This document shows, piece by piece, positions 9,127-15,161 of a stretch of DNA of 64,000 nt; the stretch's first letter is position 1, and the number at the start of each line of letters is the position of its first letter. The notes under the pieces are model-generated. The model did no database searches. It was given only the letters and a program-made list of their open reading frames with translations, and was not told the DNA's origin. Source of the DNA: Candidatus Polarisedimenticolaceae bacterium (GTDB taxonomy: Bacteria; Acidobacteriota; Polarisedimenticolia; Polarisedimenticolales; DASRJG01); contig DASUCV010000004.1 of NCBI GenBank assembly GCA_036275915.1, positions 451,238-515,237 on the forward strand. Direction: 5' to 3'. The translations under genes and the position numbers were made by a program.

Positions 9127-9930
9127 CTATACACCGCTTCCCGGCTTCCCATCATGGGCGGGAGCCGGGACGCTCGCCGGCGGCGGGGACGATCGCTCGA
9201 GGGACCGGCGGCCGCGCGCCGCCTCGGCTCGCACGAACTCGTTCGGATCGGCTTCGGCGGCGGCGAGGACGGCGGCCGACGCCGGATCGCCGGAGGCGCC
9301 GAGCACACGGGCGGCCGCTTCGCGGTTCTCCCAGTCGGGATCCTTCGCGCAGAGGTCCGAGACCCGATCGAGAGGTAAGAGTCCCGGGTGCGCGCTTCCG
9401 GCCTCGAGCGCCGCCCGGCGCACGTGGCGCACGGAGTCCGAAAGGGCCGCCACGATAGCCTCTTTCACGCCGGGATCGTCGATTCCGGCGATCGCATCGA
9501 GCGCGCGGCGGCGCACCTGCCACGCGGCGTCTTGCGACGCCATCGCCGCCAGCGCATGGGCTAATTCGAGATCGCCGGCGGCCTCGGAAGCGACGACCTC
9601 CACCGAGGCGCCTCGCACCACCCCGTCCACATCGGTCAGGGCGGCGCGGGCCAGCGTTTTCGCTCGGACCGGATCGACCTCGTTCAGGACGAGGAGGACG
9701 TTGGCGCGCACGTCCCGATCGGGATCGTGCACGAGGTCCGCGATCCGGTTCCGGTTCGGCTCGGTCGGTTTCCGCCCCAGGTCGTGGATCCGCTGGATCG
9801 TCGCTTCTTCGTCACCCCGGCAACCGGCCGAAAGCGCCATCGAGGCGACGAGGATCGTGGCCGCCACGATGTCTCTGGGATTAGTCGGAGGCTTCCGGCG
9901 GCCGTCGATCGAAACAGCTTCAAGATTCAT
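9127..9930 (-). CDS. HEAT-repeat lipoprotein
   Basis: The 267-residue protein has an N-terminal hydrophobic segment ending in the lipobox LSAGC (cysteine near residue 37), so it is probably lipid-anchored. The rest is a run of HEAT/PBS-lyase-like helical repeats of about 30 residues with the recurring pattern D-x-x-V-R (HDPDRDVRANVLLVLNEVD, DAAWQVRRRALDAIAGIDD, SDSVRHVRRAALEAG, DPNEFVRAEAARGRR). Such repeats form a solenoid for protein binding. The C-terminal 20 residues are Pro/Ser-rich. It diverges from the TPR gene at 10040 across an AT-rich spacer and lies about 100 bases upstream of the rho chain. Confidence 0.82.
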   Translation of the reverse strand: MNLEAVSIDGRRKPPTNPRDIVAATILVASMALSAGCRGDEEATIQRIHDLGRKPTEPNRNRIADLVHDPDRDVRANVLLVLNEVDPVRAKTLARAALTDVDGVVRGASVEVVASEAAGDLELAHALAAMASQDAAWQVRRRALDAIAGIDDPGVKEAIVAALSDSVRHVRRAALEAGSAHPGLLPLDRVSDLCAKDPDWENREAAARVLGASGDPASAAVLAAAEADPNEFVRAEAARGRRSLERSSPPPASVPAPAHDGKPGSGV

Positions 9931-10039
9931 CAGATAGTCATCCTGGCTGAATAAAATATGTTTTAGAAACTCATTGCACCATAGATAGTAGAGAAGTACC
10001 TATAGCAACGTCGGGGATGAACAGGAAGAGTTGGTCACC
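9931..10039. promoter_or_regulatory. AT-rich divergent promoter region
   Basis: About 110 bases separating two divergent genes are far more AT-rich than their surroundings, as expected for promoters facing both ways. TTGCAC at 9974-9979 could be a -35 box for the rightward gene, but the matching -10 is ambiguous (TACCTA or TATAGC). GGAAGAG at 10023-10029 is a plausible ribosome-binding site for the gene at 10040. Confidence 0.4.
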
Positions 10040-10546
10040 ATGCCTATACTCTCGGCCGAGAATAGCTTTCGGAAGGGCCTCGTCGCGCTGGTCGAGGGAG
10101 ACCCCGCGACCGCAGCCACCCACTTTCAATCGGCCATCCTGATCGAGCGCCAACACGGCGTCACGCGTCCCCAAATGCGCTACCTCTCCTATTACGGCCT
10201 GAGCCTCGCGCAGAGCCGGAGCGCCAGTCCCGAGGCGATCCAGGCGTGCGAGACCGCCTCACGCCGCGACTTCTTCAACCCCGACCTGCTGCTCAACCTC
10301 GGCCGCGTCTATCTCATCGCCGGCAAGACGACCAAAGCACTGGCCGCTTTCGAGCGCGGCCTGGCGATGGCGCCCGACCACAAGGCCCTCCGTGCGGAGC
10401 TCGGCAAGTTCGAGCGCCGCCAGGCGCCGCCGCTCTCGATGGTCTCGCGCTCTCACCCTCTGAACAAGGCGCTCGGCAAGCTGCGAGCGCTGTTCCTGCG
10501 CCGCATGCCGCGCGGTGAGAGCTACCACACCTCGACCTCTCCCTGA
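10040..10546 (+). CDS. Small TPR protein
   Basis: A 168-residue TPR protein without signal peptide. Two or three TPR-like units are visible: KGLVALVEGDPATAATHFQS near the N-terminus and LLLNLGRVYLIAGKTTKALA near residues 85-105, each followed by the second helix (AFERGLAMAPDHKALRAEL). The C-terminus is basic (ALGKLRALFLRRMPRGES). The ATG at 10040 is preferred over a TTG three codons earlier because of the GGAAGAG ribosome-binding site. A strong intrinsic terminator 55 bases after the stop suggests a single-gene transcript. Confidence 0.8.
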   Translation: MPILSAENSFRKGLVALVEGDPATAATHFQSAILIERQHGVTRPQMRYLSYYGLSLAQSRSASPEAIQACETASRRDFFNPDLLLNLGRVYLIAGKTTKALAAFERGLAMAPDHKALRAELGKFERRQAPPLSMVSRSHPLNKALGKLRALFLRRMPRGESYHTSTSP

Positions 10547-10601
10547 GGCCTGCCCCCTCCCTGACCGATACCTGGCGGAACGGCTCCAAACGCCGGTCCG
10601 G

Positions 10602-10632
10602 GGCGACCCGAAAAAAGGGTCGCCTTTTTTTT
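10602..10632 (+). terminator. Rho-independent terminator of the small TPR gene
   Basis: A perfect 8-bp stem (GGCGACCC / GGGTCGCC) with a 7-base GAAAAAA loop is followed by eight T residues. It acts rightward; on the other strand the stem is not followed by a T run. Confidence 0.92.
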
Positions 10633-10637
10633 GCCCG

Positions 10638-11375
10638 CTACCTACCTCGCATCAATCTCATCGCGACGTAACGCTGCGCGGCGCCGGCCGCGCGCGCCGG
10701 CGTCGCTCCGTGCGCGAGGTGTCCGGCGACCGCGGTGGCGTACGCGCCGGCGAGGCCCGCGACATGGCTCGCCTGAATCCGCGCGGCGTCGAGCAGCGTG
10801 ATCGTTCCCCCGTCGTCGACGACGTCGGCGACACGCCCGTGCGCCTGATAGCCGGCGACGATCGCCGCTCGCGCTCCCCGGCGGCGGAGGACGCCGGCGG
10901 CCGCCTTCAACGCGTCGAATCCCTCGACCGCGATTCCCGTCACGTGCTCCGCATCGTTCGCACGAAGCACCACGACACGGACCCGGCCGAACAGCTCCGC
11001 CTCGGCGGCGGCGAGGGTCGCCGCATCGAGGAGGGTCTCGCCATGGATCGACACGACGGGGGCGTACACCGCGACGTCTGGGACCGCGCGGTCGATCGCA
11101 GCGGCGATCGCGCGCACCTGCTCCGCATCGAGCACGAGGCCGATCAGCGCGCCTTCGGGACGCGGACCGGCGAAGGCAGCCGCGATCTGCCGCTCGAGCA
11201 GCGCCGCGGGAACGGGCTCGGCGAACCGCCGGCCGGGCGCGTGGCCGAGGAACGACGTGACGACCGGCACCGCCCGGCAGTCGATCTCGCTCAGAACCGC
11301 CGCGTCGCTCACGACGCCGTCGTTCGCCGTGGGGGCGACTGCACCCGCGGTGAGCACGACGGGCCGCGCGTTCAC
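10638..11375 (-). CDS. ThiD-like (ribokinase-fold) protein with an altered active site
   Basis: The 245-residue protein follows the fold of hydroxymethylpyrimidine/phosphomethylpyrimidine kinase: an N-terminal strand VVLTAGAV, VPVVTSFLG, the region APVVSIHGETLLDA that matches the DPV-M-x-x-xG-x-LL-stretch of ThiD, and VVVLRANDAEHVTG. The C-terminal anion-hole motif, normally G-T-G-C/D, here reads HVAGLAGAYATAVAG and lacks the expected Asp/Cys, so kinase activity is doubtful. No other thiamine genes are nearby. The start is a GTG at 11375 that overlaps the stop of the preceding small membrane-protein gene (GTGA). Confidence 0.65.
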   Translation of the reverse strand: MNARPVVLTAGAVAPTANDGVVSDAAVLSEIDCRAVPVVTSFLGHAPGRRFAEPVPAALLERQIAAAFAGPRPEGALIGLVLDAEQVRAIAAAIDRAVPDVAVYAPVVSIHGETLLDAATLAAAEAELFGRVRVVVLRANDAEHVTGIAVEGFDALKAAAGVLRRRGARAAIVAGYQAHGRVADVVDDGGTITLLDAARIQASHVAGLAGAYATAVAGHLAHGATPARAAGAAQRYVAMRLMRGR

Positions 11376-11620
11376 GGGGTCCCGCCGTCCGGCATCCTCA
11401 GGAAGGACCGCGCCTCGCTCCAGGCGACGGCGACGTTCAGCGCGCCGAGCCCGCTGACGAACCCGCGCACGAAGCCGCTCCGGAGCAAGGGGCCCGCGGC
11501 GGTGGGTAGAAAGGCCGAGGTCGCCGATTCCCAGACCGGCGACCAGGGCACCGCCAGGAGGAAGATCCCCACAGCCGCGAACGCGTAAATGATCAGCGCG
11601 GTCGTGAATCGGGCCGGCAA
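11372..11620 (-). CDS. Small membrane protein upstream of the ThiD-like gene
   Basis: An 82-residue protein with a clear N-terminal helix (residues 8-26, ALIIYAFAAVGIFLLAVPW) and a weaker second hydrophobic region (FVRGFVSGLGALNVAVAW). The start is a TTG at 11620 preceded by GGAGGA; the stop overlaps the ThiD-like GTG. Function unknown; I do not recognise the family. Confidence 0.65.
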   Translation of the reverse strand: MPARFTTALIIYAFAAVGIFLLAVPWSPVWESATSAFLPTAAGPLLRSGFVRGFVSGLGALNVAVAWSEARSFLRMPDGGTP

Positions 11621-11659
11621 GGGTCCTCCGAGGGGCGGATGTTAGCAGGGGGGTCGTTC

Positions 11660-11665
11660 TACAAT
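11660..11665 (+). promoter_or_regulatory. -10-like box ahead of the DegT aminotransferase
   Basis: TACAAT lies about 40 bases upstream of the TTG start. The gene also has a ribosome-binding site (GGGGAGG at 11694-11700), so unlike several other genes here this one would have a normal leader. No clear -35 box. Confidence 0.4.
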
Positions 11666-11706
11666 CCGGTCTTCACGGAACCGATCCCGCCACGGGGAGG
11701 CCGCCT

Positions 11707-12846
11707 TTGACCAACGTGCCGCTTCTCGATCTCAAGCCCCAGTTCCAGGCGATGCGCGACGACATCGAGCGCGCGATCCGGCGGGTCGTCGACTCGCAGA
11801 TGTTCATTCTGGGACCGGAGGTCGCGGCGTTCGAGCAGGAGATCGCCGCGTACGTCGGTGTCCCGCACGCGATCGGGTGCGCCTCGGGCACGGACGCGCT
11901 CGTCCTCTCGCTGCACGCCCTCGATCTCCGCCCGGGCGACGAGGTCGTCACCACGCCGTTCTCGTTCTTCGCGACCGCCTCGTGCATCACGCGCCACGGT
12001 GGGATCCCGGTCTTCGTCGACATCGATCCGCACACGTTCAATCTCGATCCCGCCCGCGTCGAGGCTGCGTTGACGCCCCGGACGAAGGCGATCCTGCCGG
12101 TCCACCTGTTCGGCCAGTGCGCCGACATGGACCCGATCTTGGCGCTGGCGAAGGCGCGCGGCATCGCCGTCGTCGAGGACGCGTGCCAGGCGATCGGGGC
12201 GACGTACCGGGGGAAGGGCGCCGGAAGCATGGGGACGACCGGCGCGTTCTCGTTCTTTCCGTCGAAGAATCTCGGCGCGTTCGGCGACGGCGGCGTCGTG
12301 ACGACGCACGACGACGCGCTCGCGGCGCGCCTCAAGATGCTGCGAGTCCACGGCGAGCGCGAGCGCTACAAGCACCAGGCGATCGGCTGGAACAGCCGGC
12401 TCGACGCGCTCCAGGCCGCGGTCCTACGCGTCAAGCTGAAGCACCTCGACGCGTGGTCCAAGGGGCGCATCGCCAACGCCGACCGCTACGACCGCCTGTT
12501 CGAGAGCGCGGGTCTCGTCGCGAGCGGACGCGTCGCGCTCCCCGTGCGCGCGCCGAGCGGCGGCCACATCTTCAATCAGTACACGATCCGCGTGAAGGGG
12601 CGCGACGCGCTCGGCGAGCACCTCAAGGCGCGCGGCATCGGGTGGGCCGTCTACTACCCGATCCCGCTCCACCTTCAGGAGTGCTTCGCCTCGCTCGGCT
12701 ACCGCGAGGGGGACATGCCGCACACCGAGGCGGCGGCCGCCGAGGTGCTGTCGCTGCCGATCTACCCGGAGCTCGATCCTTCGCAGCTCGAGCGCGTCGT
12801 CGAGGAGATCGCCGCGTTCTCGCAGAAGGCGATAGTTAACAGTTAA
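11707..12846 (+). CDS. DegT/DnrJ/EryC1/StrS-family sugar aminotransferase
   Basis: PLP enzymes of this family transaminate nucleotide-bound keto-sugars for surface polysaccharides, or serve related roles. The 379-residue protein has CASGTDALVLSL, the FSFFATA and FVDIDPHTFNLDP segments, the acid VVEDACQAIGATYRGK, and the PLP lysine in FFPSKNLGAFGDGG, followed by HGERERYKH. The start is a TTG six bases after GGGGAGG. It lies about 700 bases from the polysaccharide locus, so it may supply an amino sugar to it, but pyrE and a promoter lie between. The last codons and stop fall inside a short repeat at 12834. Confidence 0.9.
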   Translation: MTNVPLLDLKPQFQAMRDDIERAIRRVVDSQMFILGPEVAAFEQEIAAYVGVPHAIGCASGTDALVLSLHALDLRPGDEVVTTPFSFFATASCITRHGGIPVFVDIDPHTFNLDPARVEAALTPRTKAILPVHLFGQCADMDPILALAKARGIAVVEDACQAIGATYRGKGAGSMGTTGAFSFFPSKNLGAFGDGGVVTTHDDALAARLKMLRVHGERERYKHQAIGWNSRLDALQAAVLRVKLKHLDAWSKGRIANADRYDRLFESAGLVASGRVALPVRAPSGGHIFNQYTIRVKGRDALGEHLKARGIGWAVYYPIPLHLQECFASLGYREGDMPHTEAAAAEVLSLPIYPELDPSQLERVVEEIAAFSQKAIVNS

Positions 12847-12873
12847 CAGTTGACAGTACTGTCGACTGTGAAC
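12834..12873. repeat. Heptamer tandem repeat and inverted repeat between convergent genes
   Basis: Three 7-base units (AGTTAAC, AGTTAAC, AGTTGAC) run from 12834 to 12854. A 16-bp inverted repeat with two mismatches spans 12842-12857 and 12858-12873 with no loop. The DegT gene's final Val-Asn-Ser and stop codon are encoded by the repeat, and pyrE ends five bases beyond it. It could act as a two-way transcription end or be a small REP-like element; no T run follows it. Confidence 0.75.
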
Positions 12874-12877
12874 TTCT

Positions 12878-13432
12878 TCACGCCGTCACCTCTCCGAAGA
12901 TCTCGGAGCGCCTGAAGAGCGGGTGGAACGGATATCTCGCGAGCTTCGCGGCACCGCCTTCCTCGCGATCGACGAGACAGATGACGGCCACGACGTGGTG
13001 TCCCTCGTCCTCCGCGGCCTCGATCGCCTTCAAGGTCGAGCCGGCGGTCGTGACGACGTCGTCGACGATGATCACCTTGCTCCCCGCCGCGAGGTTCCCC
13101 TCGATCCGCCGGCCGGTGCCGTGCTCCTTGGCCTCTTTGCGAACGATGAACGCCCGGAGCGCCGGGCCCTCGGCGTGGCTGAGCGCGGCGACCGGGCAGA
13201 CGATCGGATCGGCGCCGAGCGTCAGGCCGCCGATGGCGTCGGCCTCGATCCCTTTCTCCCGGATGAGGCCCAGGATCGCTCGGGCGGTGAGCCACGCCCC
13301 GTCGGGGAGCAGCGTCGTTTTCTTCGAGTCGAAATAGAAGGTGCTCTTGCGCCCGGAGGCCAGGGTGAAGTCCCCGAACATGAGCGATTGGCCCTTCAAG
13401 AGCTGCCGCAATTGTTCGCGCTCGTTCTGCAT
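12878..13432 (-). CDS. pyrE: Orotate phosphoribosyltransferase
   Basis: PyrE transfers orotate to PRPP to give orotidine monophosphate in pyrimidine synthesis. The 184-residue protein shows the N-terminal FTLASGRKSTFYFDSK, the flexible-loop lysine region RKEAKEHGTGRRIEG and the PRPP-binding motif VIIVDDVVTTAGST. Length and motif order match family members. It stands alone, divergent from the polysaccharide operon and convergent with the DegT gene. Confidence 0.95.
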   Translation of the reverse strand: MQNEREQLRQLLKGQSLMFGDFTLASGRKSTFYFDSKKTTLLPDGAWLTARAILGLIREKGIEADAIGGLTLGADPIVCPVAALSHAEGPALRAFIVRKEAKEHGTGRRIEGNLAAGSKVIIVDDVVTTAGSTLKAIEAAEDEGHHVVAVICLVDREEGGAAKLARYPFHPLFRRSEIFGEVTA

Positions 13433-13448
13433 GAGTCGTCCTTTCCTC

Positions 13449-13478
13449 TTGACGAGGGGATCGTCGTCTTCCTATTCT
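13449..13478 (+). promoter_or_regulatory. Sigma-70-type promoter of the polysaccharide locus
   Basis: TTGACG (13449-13454) and TATTCT (13473-13478) are separated by 18 bases. This is the best-matching -35/-10 pair I found in the window. It lies 72 bases before the first small exported protein gene and would drive at least the chain up to the first BY-kinase and beyond. Confidence 0.65.
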
Positions 13479-13550
13479 TCACCCGCTGCGCTCCGGCCGG
13501 ACGGCCCGGCCGGTTTGCCGCTGCGAGGGTGGCGTCCGTTCACGGTGGGC

Positions 13551-14048
13551 ATGAAAAAGCTCGCAACTGCCGTCCTCACCGCCATCCTGCTGTCGCGTCC
13601 GGTCTGGGCGCTGCCCTCCGGCGCGCTCGCCGGCCGGGTCCTCCCGGGTCCGGACCGCCCCGAAGCGCGGGCCGTTCTCGTCGCCCCCGCATCGGATCCC
13701 GGCGCGGCGCTCCGAGCGCCCGTCGGAGCCGACGGATCGTTCCGCATCGACGGCGTTCCCGCCGGCCAAGCCGATCTCGCGGTCGAGACCGAGTCGGGCC
13801 TGTACGTTGTCGCTACTCCCGTGTCCATCGCTCCCGGTGCCACGCGCAATCTTCAGCTCGCGCTGGGCCGGCAGGATACCAGCCCGCCGCCCGGCGAGAA
13901 GAAGGCGAAGCGCGCCGGCGGCGTGTGGGCGAACCCTCTCTACGCGACGCTCATCGTGGTCGGCGCGGCCGTCGTCGTCGGGGTCGCGATCAGCGCCCTC
14001 ACCGAGACCAACAGCCATCCCGCGTCGCCTTCCAGCTCGTCCCAGTAG
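13551..14048 (+). CDS. Small exported TTR/CarboxypepD_reg-like protein, copy 1
   Basis: First of three adjacent paralogues (165 aa). Order: signal peptide (1-20, LATAVLTAILLSRPVWA), a beta-sandwich of about 80 residues with VGADGSFRIDGVPAGQ and ATPVSIAPGATRNLQLAL, a charged GEKKAKRAGG linker, a hydrophobic helix near 129-150 (LIVVGAAVVVGVAISAL) and a Ser/Pro tail. The sandwich resembles carboxypeptidase-regulatory/transthyretin-like domains, which are binding modules rather than enzymes. The product is probably held in a membrane with the sandwich outside the cytoplasm. The ATG at 13551 is chosen because it opens the signal peptide. Function unknown. Confidence 0.8.
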   Translation: MKKLATAVLTAILLSRPVWALPSGALAGRVLPGPDRPEARAVLVAPASDPGAALRAPVGADGSFRIDGVPAGQADLAVETESGLYVVATPVSIAPGATRNLQLALGRQDTSPPPGEKKAKRAGGVWANPLYATLIVVGAAVVVGVAISALTETNSHPASPSSSSQ

Positions 14049-14069
14049 ACCTTCACGAGGAGGTTTCCG

Positions 14070-14588
14070 ATGACGTCTTGCTTCGCGAGGAAGATCGTGG
14101 CGACGTCCGTCGCCGTGGCGTTGACCTCCACCGCATCGGTCTTCGCCATCCCGGCATCCGCGACGCTCCAGGGAACCGTCCTCGCGGCGGGCTCGTCGCC
14201 GCTCGCGGGAGCGACGGTGCGCGCGACCGACGATGCCGGAACGATGCGCGCCTCCGCCGTCACCGATGCCGACGGGAGCTTCCGCATCGAGGGCATGACG
14301 CCCGGGCGCCAGAGCCTCTCGATCGTCAGCGACGGCACGGCGTACGACGTGGCGACGCCGGTGACGCTTGCGCCCGGACAGACGAAGAGCGTGCACGTCG
14401 CGCTTCGTCGCTCGGGCGACGACGACAAGAAAAAAAAGAAAGGCGGTGCTCCCTACTGGACCGCGGGCGCCAAGGGAGCGATGATCGCGGTCCTCGTCGG
14501 CTTCGCCGCCGCGGGGGCGGTAGGAATCAGCCAGGCCGGTAACGACAGCACGCAGCCGTCGGCCAGCCCGTCCAATCCGAACGACTAG
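14070..14588 (+). CDS. Small exported TTR/CarboxypepD_reg-like protein, copy 2
   Basis: Second paralogue (172 aa), with GAGGAGG six bases before its ATG. Signal peptide 1-26, then the beta domain with SPLAGATVRATDD, DADGSFRIEGMTPGRQSL and VATPVTLAPGQTKSVHVAL. A DDDKKKKKGG linker precedes the hydrophobic helix (AMIAVLVGFAAAGAVGI) and a Ser/Asn/Pro tail. The lysine run is written with eight consecutive A residues containing the heptamer A-AAA-AAG in frame (14432-14438), a known type of slippery site. A -1 shift there would replace the membrane helix by an Arg-rich tail ending at 14542. Confidence 0.82.
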   Translation: MTSCFARKIVATSVAVALTSTASVFAIPASATLQGTVLAAGSSPLAGATVRATDDAGTMRASAVTDADGSFRIEGMTPGRQSLSIVSDGTAYDVATPVTLAPGQTKSVHVALRRSGDDDKKKKKGGAPYWTAGAKGAMIAVLVGFAAAGAVGISQAGNDSTQPSASPSNPND

Positions 14589-14621
14589 CGGCGTACGAAC
14601 GTCCGAAGCTGGGGGAACACC

Positions 14622-15152
14622 ATGGAGCAGAGAACGCACGTCAGGGTCTTCGCCACCCTTCTCGCCGTCGCGCTCGTCGCGACGACGATGCCGGCCGCGG
14701 CCTCGCCCGCGACCGCCACGCTCACGGGAACGGTGATCGGACCCGTCGCCACGACGCCGCTCGCCGGCGCGACGGTCGTCGTCCACAACGGTGACGCCGC
14801 CTTCACGTCCGCGCCGACCGGCACCGACGGCGCCTTCACCGTCCAGGGTGTGACGCCCGGTGTCTCGCGCATCGAGCTGAAGACCAAGGACGGCGCCTTC
14901 GAGGTCGCGACGCCGATCACGCTGGCTCCCGGCGAGACGCGCGGGCTGCACCTCGCCGTCCGCCAGGCCACGGACGACGACAAGAAGAAGAAAAAGGGCG
15001 GCGCCGCCGTTCCTCCCGACGGAGGGAAGCTCGCCGCGATGATCGTCACGATCGTCGGCTTCGCCGCGATGGGCGCCGGCGCGATCGACGCCAAGAACAA
15101 CAACAGCAGCACGACGCCCCCGGCCAGCCAGTCCAATCCCGGCGACAAGTAG
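14622..15152 (+). CDS. Small exported TTR/CarboxypepD_reg-like protein, copy 3
   Basis: Third paralogue (176 aa), closest to copy 2: both have the DDDKKKKKGG linker and the VATPxTLAPG motif. Signal peptide 1-28, beta domain with TPLAGATVVVHNGD and TDGAFTVQGVTPG, hydrophobic helix near 145-162 (MIVTIVGFAAMGAGAI) and an Asn/Ser/Pro tail ending QSNPGDK. It is 9 bases ahead of the first BY-kinase and almost certainly in the same transcript, so a role at the export site or in envelope attachment of the polysaccharide is plausible. No catalytic residues are evident. Confidence 0.82.
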   Translation: MEQRTHVRVFATLLAVALVATTMPAAASPATATLTGTVIGPVATTPLAGATVVVHNGDAAFTSAPTGTDGAFTVQGVTPGVSRIELKTKDGAFEVATPITLAPGETRGLHLAVRQATDDDKKKKKGGAAVPPDGGKLAAMIVTIVGFAAMGAGAIDAKNNNSSTTPPASQSNPGDK

Positions 15153-15161
15153 TCCCGGGCG

